Shown piece by piece: positions 20,690-30,192 of a stretch of 30,192 nucleotides of DNA (the first letter of the stretch is position 1; every line of letters begins with the position of its first letter). This DNA is from Aureobasidium sp. EXF-3400. Its lineage: Eukaryota > Ascomycota > Dothideomycetes > Dothideales > Saccotheciaceae. A program made the translations under genes and the position numbers. Location of the stretch: contig SWBL01000472.1 of the NCBI GenBank assembly GCA_024195585.1, forward strand, positions 1-30,192. The letters run 5' to 3'. The notes under the pieces were generated by a model. The model was not told where the DNA came from. It was given only the letters and a program-made list of their open reading frames with translations, and searched no databases.

Positions 20690-22051
20690 TCCTCATGGCT
20701 TCTGCTAGATTGTGGCTGCTCGAGCTATTTCCTGTCATTGTCTCGCCTCATGGTTCTTCGACGGCCGCACGTTTGAGTGTATTCCTAGTGGTTAGATCTC
20801 ACGCGCTCAATCCGTCATATCACGCAGCGCGCCTCACACAAGTAGGGCTTTAGACTGACTCAGATCCGGCGTCCGTACATTCACATCCCGCGATCAACGC
20901 TGTGTCCTTTTGGTCGCGAAACTGCACTCCTTGTGATCGTACGACAAAATCAAGAGGTATTGGAGTTAGTACGCATACACTTTATTGAATGCTGCTTGAT
21001 CAAAGAGGCATTCTTAGAACAGTAGCAAAAGCAGCTTGAAGATACTTAAATAACACGCAGTTCCAACACTTGCGTAGTTTGAGATTCGTGGAAGACTCCA
21101 AACAACGTAAGGCACCGATCACGTTTTACCTCTCATCCTAATGCCATGTACTTCTTCATCTTGTATCCCTCTGGTTGTGGGTGTTGTTACTAGAGCCCAC
21201 GATAGAATCATACTCAACCATCGATTGGATCGACTCGTTCCTGAAGTCAGCCTCAAAAGGATCGTTCAGCGCGGCCAATACAGCTATACTCAACTGCAGA
21301 GCGCTACTACCAAACGCCTCGTATGAGAAGAACTATACGGATGATAGTGCGTGAGTATATGTTCGTGTGTGCGTGTCAAGGAGATAACGACTAAGGAAGC
21401 TGTAGAACAGGTTGGTTGCCAGCTGATAAGGAAGAAACCTGGCAGAAACTCCATCGAATCCACCAATCCAACCACGAACTGTTATCTTAAACTGTCCGTA
21501 CCTCTCACTTCTTCATCTAAAGCCATGGAACTTTCACTATCATACTAGTACTTTAGTCGAATCTTGGTACGGGCCTAATGGTGTGACAGCAACATCCTTC
21601 TTTCTATACCCGGAGCTGAGGTAGACTAGAGATTTAGACTGCTGTATTAGGTTGCATGGAGAAGTCGTCCGAATAGGTTTCATGCGCCAAACAAGCCCGT
21701 CTGATCGCTTCTGCCCGAATCTGCGCTGACCAATGAGGGTATGTTCTCGACCATCGCGAATGGTCTCGTGTAGCACTGCATCTACGCGAGCGTAGGAGTC
21801 GTCATCATCATCGATGATTTGCAACGTGGTGCATCAGGTGATGTCTTCCGAGTTGGAATAAGACATTTCACCATAAATACCATCAAACTATCCGGTTCTC
21901 AGCATGCCTGACATTCGGACTTATCAAACAACTGCAACCCGAGATTCGAACTCTATCTTTTTACGTTTCCCTCTAGTAAAAAGATAATCCTTCTCCAAGC
22001 CCATCGTCCCTAATCTGATAACTCCATGCTGTCAATCCTCGAATCGTAAAC
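20690..22051. other. Long intergenic stretch with promoter of the next gene
   Basis: Only short, unsupported ORFs are present, such as 21540-21824 (-), which starts with an acidic IIDDDDDSYARV and has no domain. A TATA-like cataaata near 21873 and pyrimidine-rich stretches precede the ATG at 22052. Confidence 0.35.
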
Positions 22052-22606
22052 ATGACTGATACCGAAACGACGCTGGTGCAAACAACTGCTCAAGTTCGAT
22101 CATCCGATATCCGCTTCATACAATCCTCTTCCTCCAGCCTACAGACTCTCAGCTCTCTTCCTACCGATCAACTTATCATTCTGTTCACACCAGCGATTCC
22201 CTCGACTGATGGTCACGAAGACCCTTTCGAAACCCTGGGTCGTTCTTTTAGTAAATGGCACGCTCGAGTTCGACATGTGCCATTCGTCGCAAAAGTGGGT
22301 TTGACAGACCTGCATGTCGCGTGGATACGAAAGTCAGGAGCCATCGTCGTCGTCAACTGCGACCCAGCCCTTCTGATGAACAGCAAGACGAACACCAATA
22401 TGCCCTCCCAATCCAAATTCACTGCCCAAGTGGCAGCTGTACTACGCGATAACTGTGGCGGCTCACAGGTCCCTCTTTCCAGTGTTTGCATTGGCCCCTC
22501 GGTTGTACCACCAGCAGATACAAGCGGCTACGATAATGTGATCGTATCATGCTATTATTCCAAGGCAGCTATGGAGCAATCTGCATCCATGTTGATGTGT
22601 CAATAG
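22052..22606 (+). CDS. Small conserved-looking hypothetical protein (184 aa)
   Basis: An uninterrupted ORF starts in a good context (aaacATGact). It opens with a Ser/Thr-rich segment (residues 1-45), then a hydrophobic strand (QLIILFTPAIP), FETLGRSFSKWHARVRHVPF, GLTDLHVAWIRKSGAIVVV and a Cys/Ser-rich end with VSCYYSKAAMEQ. The alternation of hydrophobic strands and helices suggests a cytosolic alpha/beta fold. I recall similar hypothetical proteins in Dothideomycetes but cannot name a function. It has no signal peptide or membrane segment. It converges on the decayed minus-strand gene that ends at 22641. It is one of the few apparently intact genes here. Confidence 0.6.
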   Translation: MTDTETTLVQTTAQVRSSDIRFIQSSSSSLQTLSSLPTDQLIILFTPAIPSTDGHEDPFETLGRSFSKWHARVRHVPFVAKVGLTDLHVAWIRKSGAIVVVNCDPALLMNSKTNTNMPSQSKFTAQVAAVLRDNCGGSQVPLSSVCIGPSVVPPADTSGYDNVIVSCYYSKAAMEQSASMLMCQ

Positions 22607-22640
22607 ATGTTGGAGAGCGAGAGACTGAGGAAGGCCTGTC

Positions 22641-23276
22641 TCAGATTTTTACATTCGAGCCCACGAGATCCTGCATGTGTGTCCCGGCACAAGTGGGATT
22701 GGTTGTGCATGACACGATTTTCGTGCCACAAAAATCGCTCAGGGCGGGCGGGGCTTGAGGTGATGTGCGAGCTAGTTCGTCGTCGTCCAATCTGAAAACA
22801 TGCTGAGGGTTGCCTCGTCTCACTTTTGCAAGATATTCCAGATTCTGTATCGACGCCTTGTTTTCAGGACATTTGTGTCGCATTCCATCCATTCCTCCAA
22901 CCATTCAGCAATAAGTTGAATCTCAACGCTGTGAACTTACCCTGTCTAGCTTCGAGTCGTTGCAGATAACATTCTGCCATCTGGTTGGCTGAGTTGATCG
23001 TAGCCTCTGTCATCCGCGTCGCATCCCGTTCTGTCCGAGACCCGGCGACATGCGAAACACTGAGTCCTGGATTCGGTCTCAAAGAAACGTGGAAGATTCT
23101 CGCGACGAGAGTTTTGTCATGAGCAGTTTGGCAGATACTGGGAGCTCAAGTAGTGCTTTGTGCCACATATTTAACACCTCGGTTGGCTCGAAATGCTTGA
23201 GCCTACACATCAACTCCAGCTCAAGTGTTCCTGCGACCATTACGACTTGGTCGATCATCTCAGTGACATTGAGATC
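22641..23276 (-). pseudogene. Unrecognised minus-strand gene with one intron and a frameshift
   Basis: On the minus strand, 23276-23082 reads DLNVTEMIDQVVMVAGTLEL, MCRLKHFEPTEVLNMWHKAL and PVSAKLLMTKLSSRES, ending at a TGA (23079-23081). A one-base shift continues as PNPGLSVSHVAGSRTERDA and MTEATINSANQMAECYLQRL. A 46-nt intron (22895-22940, gtaagt..ggag) then joins to MDGMRHKCPENKASIQNLEY and NPQHVFRLDDDELARTSP, with stop at 22641. The clean intron shows this was a real gene. The frameshift near 23082 suggests decay. No start was found and the family is unknown. Confidence 0.45.
22895..22940 (-). other. Intron in the unrecognised minus-strand gene
   Basis: Donor gtaagt, with a branch-like ttgctgaat before an ag acceptor; 46 nt, phase 1. 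Removal keeps the reading frame open for 85 further codons. Confidence 0.5.
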
Positions 23277-23589
23277 TATATCTTTTCGCTGATAACCTCA
23301 TCAATCCTCCATCCAACGCCAACATTCAGCAGCAATGTTAGCTAGAGCGTGGCTCTATCAGTCACTAAGTCGTCGACAAGTCCACTGTCTCGTATACACA
23401 ATCATCGAGCACAATCCTACCTGTTGCAAATTGTTCAACGAATTTATCGAAGAGCAACACACCGGTCGCTCCACGTACACCGATTATATCATGGCGAGCG
23501 ATATTGAACGTATCCTCCTGCAATGTCTTACTGCTCTCCAGCCTTGCCGGCGGCGGCATGCACCAGCTTGTTCTGTGCTACGATAACCA

Positions 23590-25131
23590 ATATTCTGACA
23601 ACCTTGACCCTGGGTTCCATAATCTATAGTACTTATACTCTGACCAGTCAGATGACTGTACAGGCAGATTAGGAGACTATCATACGGACCGGTAGCTTCC
23701 TGATCCAGTTTACAGTAGTCAAAATCACAGTAACGACGTGAGTCTTTCTTGCGTCCTGAAGGAGCGTTTGCTGTCCATTTCATATTCCAAAAATGATTCA
23801 GGGGACTGCCGGCTACAAGGCGTCTTTTCATGAAGTATGTCACGTGATGTCGACGCAAAGTGTGGATCTAACCTAATCAGGTTAAGAAGCTACAAGGGGC
23901 TACATCAAGCCCCCTTGCGCGTTCTCGCCTGCAAAGACTCGTCGGATCTCTTGGACCTCCAGATACTGGAAGAACTTCCCCGAACGTGCAAATCTCGGTG
24001 ATGTTTTGCACACGGCTGACTAGAGAAATCGAGCACATACAGTCATGCTTTGAGCATTCTTACGATGGAACGTGTATCTAGCTACCTCCCCACCCGCAAA
24101 ACTAGCCTCAAGATGAAGTGACTAGTCGAAGCATGTCCAGAACTTCCCAGACTGGTCTACGGCACAAGCAGTCGTGGCTCAAGACTCTGAACAGAATGTT
24201 GGCTCGGCAACACGGCTGCTTAATGTCACTCCGAGTAAAAGTCCCAGGGTGTCTGCTTTGGTGGTTGGGTTGAAAAACTCGAGTTGAGATTTGTAACGGT
24301 CGACTCAGACAGACAGCGCAAATACAACAAGGACTTCTGAAGCGACGAATGTAGGGCATTTGACCAGAGCGTGATTACGGGATCGTTGAACACAGGAAGA
24401 GGAGAAGCCTGTAGTAAAACAGGTTCCGCGAGAGCCTTCCTGACTGGACACATGGCAACTATATCATACATACCGTGCAGTATTTTTGTATTTACTGGAA
24501 GGAAACCTAGACATCGCTTGTGTACCTGTGGCTGAAGTCGAACATCATCAGTCTAAGCAATGACCAAGCACTCCATTGTGAAATGAGTCAAAGCATCACC
24601 AAGATTTGGCGTGCCCTATTCCGGCCTTCCAGCAGAGGTCGTTGGTAGTACCAGGAAGCTTGCCGGCACTTCCAACTCTAGCCCGCAGCGTCAATCGAAT
24701 GGAGACTGTATCCTCGGGTCAATTTCAGGAGCTTTCGGGAGATTGGTGTATAGTTGAACGATATTCGGCAACAGTGCATGCCAATGAATTCTGGGCATCT
24801 TTCCTTTTACCGATCATCAACTCGATCTAGCGTATGTTGTCCGACATTGGTGTAGCGCGTGCCAATGGTGCGCCGTGCACTTTCCATAAGGAAAGCAAGA
24901 TCCAAAGGTCACTGATGAAGAAGCCAGGGCTGAAGAAGGGAAGGAAGCCACGTAGCATGGATGTGGTTCTGGTACTAAGATGGCAGTGGTAGTTGTGGGG
25001 ATGGAAGTCTCTGAATCAATCGTTTCGGGTGCCGCACGAAGAAAATTTACGGTAGACATGCTGGCATCTCATGGCGACATTGTTTCGACTGTGGGTCGAC
25101 GGAGTCGTGATCAGTCACTATGACTAATCGG
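23590..25131. other. Long intergenic stretch
   Basis: Short ORFs include 24226-24471 (-) and 24817-25059 (-, starting MSTVNFLRAAPETIDSETS, Ser/Thr-rich with four cysteines toward its end). Neither has a signal peptide or motif strong enough to call. No RNA gene or repeat was recognised. Confidence 0.35.
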
Positions 25132-27206
25132 CTATTCGCTGGTCGAACCCAAAGGAAGTTTCAGGAAGTGAGTCAAAAGTGCTCTGAAGTTCAAATCTTC
25201 TGCCTCCAGGTCTTCCTCCATTCGTTGGCTAATAGAGAAGGCCATGCTTGCTAGGATTTCCATAGATCTTTTTTGGTGTTGACGCTGAATTTTCCCAAAC
25301 TCGAGCTGAGTAAGACGCCTGAAATCGTCTTGTAGACGCTCAGTGTGGGCAGGACTGGATGGGCCCTGCTGGAGATAGAACTCATGGAGCATATGTCGAT
25401 ACTGCTCCTGGCGTTCTGTTAAATTCTTCGATAATCTCAAAAGATTCAGATCGGTCTTAGCGTAGAGTATTGAGACCAATGACACTTGATCGTTGGCGAA
25501 CCCGATTCGCCTCTTGAGCTTATGAGTTGCTGCCCCAAACTCACGTAATATTTCCGAAAGCTGGTTCACCATCAGCCTCTCAGGGTCGCAATTGTAGATA
25601 GGAAACTCGACGAAGAGGCCCCTGGCTGCTTCAAACGTTGATGGATGCCCTTGGACCACGGCGACCAACAGCATTCGCCATTGCTTGCAATCGTATGGCC
25701 CCAAAAGAGGCGTTCCTGCAAGAATGCGGAGAGCAACAACTAGGACATGAATGCCCCCATCGGACGCATCGAGCCCTTGTGGAACCTAATTGAGTTGGTC
25801 AACCAGGGATTTATATCGCTGATAGTAGGCAGTATCGGATTACCTTGACGTTAACTTCTACCTGCCAATCAAGAGGATCTTGATTTGCGTATATCTGCAC
25901 GATAGCTTTGAAGATGTCCATGGCCTGAGGATCAGGACACCCAGTCTCTGGGTTGTGGAAAAAAGCCTCACGCTTCTTACAATCGAGATGAAGCAAACAC
26001 CACTGACCGTTTCGCAACAAAGGTACCAGCATTACGTCGCCTCCCAACGGCCTAGGTGGAGGTCGATGAGTCTGAGTCCATTCTTCCCAGTCACTCAGAT
26101 TGTGCGATCCACCGACTTCGACTATGCATACGTCAGGTAGCAGCAGGGTTTCGAGGACGTGAAAGACTGCTCCAATCCCCAGACTTCCCGACGACTGGAG
26201 CTCGCGCAATACAGATTTTCGCATCTCAACGAGCTGTGGGCACGAGAATTCATCCTCGTTGTCCGGCATAGGTACTACATCCGAATTTGTAAGATGATCA
26301 CTTTCGTTCGTGCCCCTGGAGGCAGATGACTAGTCGTCTACAGTCAGCAGGGCTGTTTCTAGCCTTGTGCAAAGAACACACGTACCGTGACGACGTCAAG
26401 ATCAGAGAATTCATGGAGAGAGTTTTGAATGATCTGGGGACTGGCCGGCATCAGAGGATTGAACACAAATGCGCTGCAAAGCCTCACCTCCGAGCATCGC
26501 ATGCCGATGAGCCCGTTTCACACCAGGGATCTTGATTGAGAACTGGAACCTCTAGTTCCGTAGAGACCCCAGTGATGCTAAGATTCCAAGTTCGTGGCGC
26601 ATCAACACACAAACCAAAGCGTATATCGTCGTTATCACTAAGCCTCCCCGATGACGGACTGTGAATATCTGTGGGTCCAGATGCGCTCCGATCCAGGGCC
26701 GGTATATCCTCTGTCGACTGACATCCATTGTGAATGGCGTTGAACGAAATGGAGTCCGACGACAGCGGAAAAACCTCAGGCAAAAGACGTTGTAGATCTC
26801 GCATGCGACGCAACTTCGTTGCAACTTCTTTCGAGAGGTCCGCTGGTATTTGTCGCAGGGTTACGCAATTCTCATCATCCAGGAGGCCTCGAACATGCTG
26901 CGCGAACGGTGTACATTTCACCAAATGTTTCTTTTTTCGCTCGGTGTTTGTCGTCTTCAAGAACTTGCTGCGGCAGTGGTCACACATATACGAAGTAAAC
27001 TGGCGTGAAATCCATCCCCTAGGCGGCGGCATGTTTGCAAAGTATGTTCCTACAACTTGTGAGTCCACGAATTGGCTCAGTGACACGTCCCAAGCCCCCA
27101 AATTAGTAACAACATCCCGGAATATGTTACAATCAAGCTGCCGCTTTGACCATGTGGGGTCATGTTTGCAAACACATCGTTTGTTATCGAGCCCAGGAAC
27201 AAACAA
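25132..27206 (-). CDS. C2HC-finger plus Ulp1/C48-like protein, likely pseudoenzyme
   Basis: Model on the minus strand: exons 27206-26524, 26473-26386, 26329-25844 and 25785-25132, about 636 codons. Introns of 50, 56 and 58 nt keep one frame throughout. Residues 75-98 hold a C-x2-C-x15-H-x3-C finger (YMCDHCRSKF..HLVKC). Residues about 357-445 resemble the Ulp1/SENP cysteine-protease core: MLVPLLRNGQWCLLHLDCKK, EAFFHNPETG, then VPQGLDASDGGIHVLVVALR after the third intron. The C-terminal 190 residues are helical and charged (LTERQEQYRHMLHEFY). In Ulp1 the triad is H, D, C. Here the matching positions look like Q366, N383 and G429 (DGG where DCG is expected). No ATG opens the first exon, so an upstream exon is likely beyond an acceptor near 27214. 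No stop or frameshift is seen. Confidence 0.6.
25786..25843 (-). other. Intron 3 of the Ulp1-like gene
   Basis: Donor gtaatc and acceptor attag, 58 nt, phase 0. It joins EVNVK to VPQGLDASDGG, giving the order expected in C48 peptidases. Confidence 0.65.
26330..26385 (-). other. Intron 2 of the Ulp1-like gene
   Basis: Donor gtacgt and acceptor actag, 56 nt, phase 0. An alternative acceptor (ctgtag, eight bases upstream) would meet an in-frame TAG, so the downstream acceptor is preferred. Confidence 0.55.
26474..26523 (-). other. Intron 1 of the Ulp1-like gene (less certain)
   Basis: Donor gtgtga and acceptor tgcag, 50 nt. It is needed to shift from the frame of the first exon to that of AFVFNPLMPASPQ. 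Other donors nearby do not restore the frame. Confidence 0.45.
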
Positions 27207-27364
27207 AATACTATGTACGTGTCTTCTGCTGCATTCCTTTATCTTTTTTTAATTCCTCCACTTTGTCTGAATCAGCAAGATATGAGTGCGTGGCAACGTG
27301 AAACCATCACGAGCGGGAATGGTGTTGCAGACAACCTCATCACAGACCTGTTGTTGATGCCAAC

Positions 27365-27407
27365 CATGATGATGATGATGATGACAGCCACGATGATGAT
27401 GATGATA

Positions 27408-27460
<53 letters not shown>
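27365..27460. repeat. (ATG)n / (CAT)n trinucleotide microsatellite
   Basis: About 96 nt consist almost entirely of ATG units, with short breaks near 27385-27391 and 27406. Read on the minus strand it would encode a histidine run of more than 15 residues; read on the plus strand, a methionine run. It lies just 5' of the Ulp1-like gene. Confidence 0.95.
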
Positions 27461-27462
<2 letters not shown>

Positions 27463-27499
27463 CTACAAATCGACATGCACTCGGACCAGCCGGGTCATG

Positions 27500-28690
27500 G
27501 CTAGAGCACCCTCACGCGGAGTTGCATGCCACCTTCAATGTTCCCTATTGAGACGCATCTTGGAAACATCCTTTGAACCTTGCGATCGAGGCACGGGCTT
27601 TCCAGCCTCACGTCATCACCAATTGTCAGAAGAGCGTCTGAGGACTGGAATCCACGTGAGTTTGAGCTTTAACTCTTTTCGGCTAGATCGTAACTGCTGA
27701 TATTCTCGTTCAGCAGCGTCTCGACGCATTGGTGTACCATGTCGGAAGACTCAGCACGATGGGCACATCAACAAAAAGGGGTCCGAGGTCCATCAGAGAT
27801 AAACAACATAGCGAATTGTTGAACACAGGTAGTGTCAGAAAGACAAGGACATCTACCGTAGCTCGGATCTTTGCGCTCTACATCTTGCTTTCACCACTTC
27901 GCTCGAGGTTCTCCTTGTCAACTTCACTACACCTGGTACTCGGTCAGATTCCTTGCTCATGGGGAAGATCGAATTGCAGTATGTTCTAGTGGACGACACA
28001 TGTGATCTTGAATTATTCTCTGCTTCCCGCAACGGCGGAGCGCGACTCCAGGCTTCGGAGAGAGATGCACCTCACCATCACATCAGAGTATCACTATTGA
28101 CCGCGGGCTCAAAGGAATAAGCGTGGCATAGATCCTTGTCTCCTACGTGAACTACGAAGCCACGATAGTAGGGTCGAGTGAACAGAATCCAAAGGTGACT
28201 TCTACAATATGCTCAATATACTTTTGGGGTCGATTTCAGCATCCTGCCAGCGAAAGAGGAAGTAAGCTTGTCGAGGCTGGTCCAGGATCATTTTATCGGA
28301 CATACTTCGCTGGATCTGTGTATATCGAAGATCTGAAATGCTAATTATTTTGGTAAAGTGTGATGATTCTCAGATGGTATCTACGGATCAGAACACAGTG
28401 ATTCTTCTCATCGAGTCTATCCAAGCTAAGACCCTTTTGGTTAGTGGAGACGTGAGAGGTGATGAGAAGGTCTCTGGACATATATCCATGGAGGATGTCC
28501 CGCAACACTCTTCAGCTCCAAAGACGTTGATCCAGCATTCTCAACACGTGCTTGAAATTTCGAGTCCTTTCCCCACTCTGATGCTGCTTCACGAAAAATC
28601 ACCTATGCGGGATCAGATGAACGCAAGTCGGAACCTTCTGTCTTATTTAGTGACCCCTATTGATATATCTCACTTCAATGGCTGAGAAGG
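27500..28690. other. Stretch with only weak ORFs
   Basis: The longest frame is 28338-28685 (+), about 115 codons (TLLVSGDVRGDEKVSGHIS). No domain, signal peptide or intron structure is clear, so no gene is called. Confidence 0.3.
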
Positions 28691-28695
28691 TGCAG

Positions 28696-28965
28696 AGGAT
28701 GTAGCCAATCGAGTTCTATGCTCATAGAGTGCTGCCCGTATATTCCGATTCCCTGGTCAAGTCGCTTTCCATCCGGGAATCCACGCTGACTGGTTTTGAG
28801 TGCGATCGATGGCCAGTTGCCGAGATCTCAAGCTTCTACGGGTTCCTGAGAGCACATATATCTTGAGGATACTGACACTGATACTGTACACTTGATTATG
28901 ATGGAGAAGGCTATGCACAAAGAGCTGCTTCGGATGCGGCTGCATGATATGACCGGACACATTTG
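28696..28965 (+). pseudogene. Possible broken BTB/POZ domain
   Basis: In one plus frame EFYAHRVLPVYSDSLVKSL (from about 28710) matches the start of a BTB fold, where F-x-x-H-R-x-x-L...S is typical. In another frame AHIYLEDTDTDTVHLIMM (from about 28850) matches the later LPDDDPDTV-type segment. The spacing is close to that of a real BTB domain, but a stop precedes the first half and a frameshift separates the two. Fungal BTB proteins are protein-interaction adaptors. This is a weak call. Confidence 0.3.
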
Positions 28966-30192
28966 AGAGCACTTCCGGTCTACTCTGGACACACAACATC
29001 ATGCGAGCGAAGGAGTTCGAATCGAAGTCCGCTCGCTTTGCTTTCACAACTGACTCCCACCCGAATTCACATGCACGCTTCTCCATGAAGGACGCATTGA
29101 ACAGACGAACGCTAAATACTGCACTATCTCCGGGTGTACCAGTCTACTCTCGAGGCGAGGCTGAACTGCGTCTTACTGGGTTATTTGTCAGCTTTGACAA
29201 GGAGCAGAATCGAGACTCTTGCAAGGCTGAACCGACATATTGCTATAGCGCGGAGGGATTGAACACAGATGGAGGAAAGACACAAGAGATGGGATGCTCG
29301 CATCGAAACGAAAATATATCGATCGTCCTTACCATAATACTGATTGTTTATTCAGGTCGGTCTCCATCTTGTCAAACACTCAACCCTCGTTTGTCCTCTC
29401 ACAGTTAGGAACATGGTACAATCGAAAAAAACACGCGTGCAAAGATGGGCCATGCGCCCCTCGCTCCACAAGGAGGTATTACGTCTTCTACAAGAGCACC
29501 TTTACTTCGAATTTTGCAGGCTCGGCGACTTGAACAAAAGCAGCAAAAAACACGACATCAATATCATGGGACAGTTCAGATACTAGAGTCCGGCTTGTTT
29601 GTCTCCCAATGGTCGAGCCAAGAGATCGCACTTACGATACGATACGACTGTGCGACGACTCGCAATATACCGCCCGGATATCCCGTCAGCGATGCCAAGA
29701 TTATGATTGGATCAGTCGCCCCATCTACGTGGATGTTTAGAGGATGTAACGGCCTCTGAAGTATGAGTTGGTACCTGATAGATGTTCCAAGCGGTCCAGG
29801 AAGAAAGCGCGTGGGTCGACTACCAATTCTTGTTACTCTGGTAGCAAGGGCCAGGAAACCGACAACAGCAACCATAGTAGTATGCGAAAAAAGAGCCATT
29901 ATATAGATAGGATGGTATTGGAGGGGCAGAATCTTGAAAATCTTCCCACAGAAACTCTGCCTCTATATGGCTGTGGAGAATTTGTAATTCGAGACCTATC
30001 ACATACCGTTCCACTGCAAGAGCTTCACATTGGAGATTGCTGACACACGGTGTAGGAAGAAGTACAGGTATAGAGTGCTCTGGCTGACCGTAAGCAGAGC
30101 GGATGTTACATGGAATCGGTGGAATTTCGGCTCCATGCCATGCCATGCCACTACTTCTAGCTAACATGCCATTCCATGTCAATTATCTAGTG
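28966..30192. other. Right-edge stretch, no firm gene
   Basis: A minus-strand frame from 29899 opens with a membrane-like segment (MVAVVGFLALATRV) followed by RPTRFLPGP. This recalls the N-terminal anchor and proline-rich hinge of fungal cytochromes P450, but no later P450 motif follows. A short (CATGC)n run lies near 30133-30150. Nothing else is supported. Confidence 0.25.

Noticed and set aside
21940..21970. B-box-like GAGTTCGAATCTC on the minus strand
   Set aside because: There is no 5-bp T stem, A box or acceptor stem around it.
27249..27476. Poly-histidine protein on the minus strand
   Set aside because: The histidines come only from the CAT microsatellite. It is kept as a possible upstream exon question, not as a gene.
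29576..29899. Cytochrome P450 N-terminus on the minus strand
   Set aside because: A membrane-like anchor and RPTRFLPGP are suggestive, but no I-helix, ExxR or haem-binding motif follows.
1..30192. CRISPR arrays, operons, bacterial promoters or ribosome binding sites
   Set aside because: Introns and gene families are fungal, and no spaced repeat array is visible.

Overview
The window looks like an accessory, gene-poor stretch of a filamentous ascomycete genome, probably a Dothideomycete (Pleosporales-like). The evidence is short introns of about 46-64 nt with GT..AG ends, fungal NLR-type genes, a Fot1/pogo transposase, SINE-like retroposons, and many genes broken by frameshifts and stops. Base composition looks mixed rather than AT-rich, so whole-locus RIP is not obvious. 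The genus call is inference.

Layout. 1-1535 (-) is the 5' part of a Fot1/pogo (Tc1-mariner) DDD transposase that runs off the left edge. 1587-4040 holds degenerate coding remnants. 4854-6385 (-) is an NCS1 purine/cytosine permease with one clear intron. Its 5' end abuts a truncated nucleoside-phosphorylase-like NLR N-terminal domain (6388-6845, -), giving a chimeric junction. 7077-7462 (-) is a SINE-like insertion with a perfect 15-bp target-site duplication (TSD), sitting inside an older ORF. 8060-9922 (-) and 10310-10850 (+) are unrecognised decayed genes. 12166-14752 (-) is a decayed copy of a large uncharacterised fungal family. 15396-15784 (+) is a broken CCCH zinc-finger fragment.

16725-19476 (-) is a decayed NLR with hydrolase-like, NB-ARC and TPR modules. 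Five introns can still be placed, but it carries stops and a frameshift. 20226-20674 (+) is a tRNA-headed SINE with an (ATCAA)n tail and a perfect 15-bp TSD. 22052-22606 (+) is a small, apparently intact hypothetical gene facing a decayed gene at 22641-23276 (-). 25132-27206 (-) is a multi-exon gene with a Ulp1/C48-like fold whose expected catalytic residues all appear substituted. A long (ATG)n microsatellite lies at its 5' side. 27500-30192 holds weak fragments only, one BTB-like.

The genes do not form an obvious pathway. The theme is a graveyard of allorecognition/NLR-type genes shaped by transposons and short retroposons. The strongest signals are the two SINE-like elements, which share a 3' end; the NLR-domain/permease junction; and the Ulp1-like pseudoenzyme candidate. 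All homology calls were made by eye.
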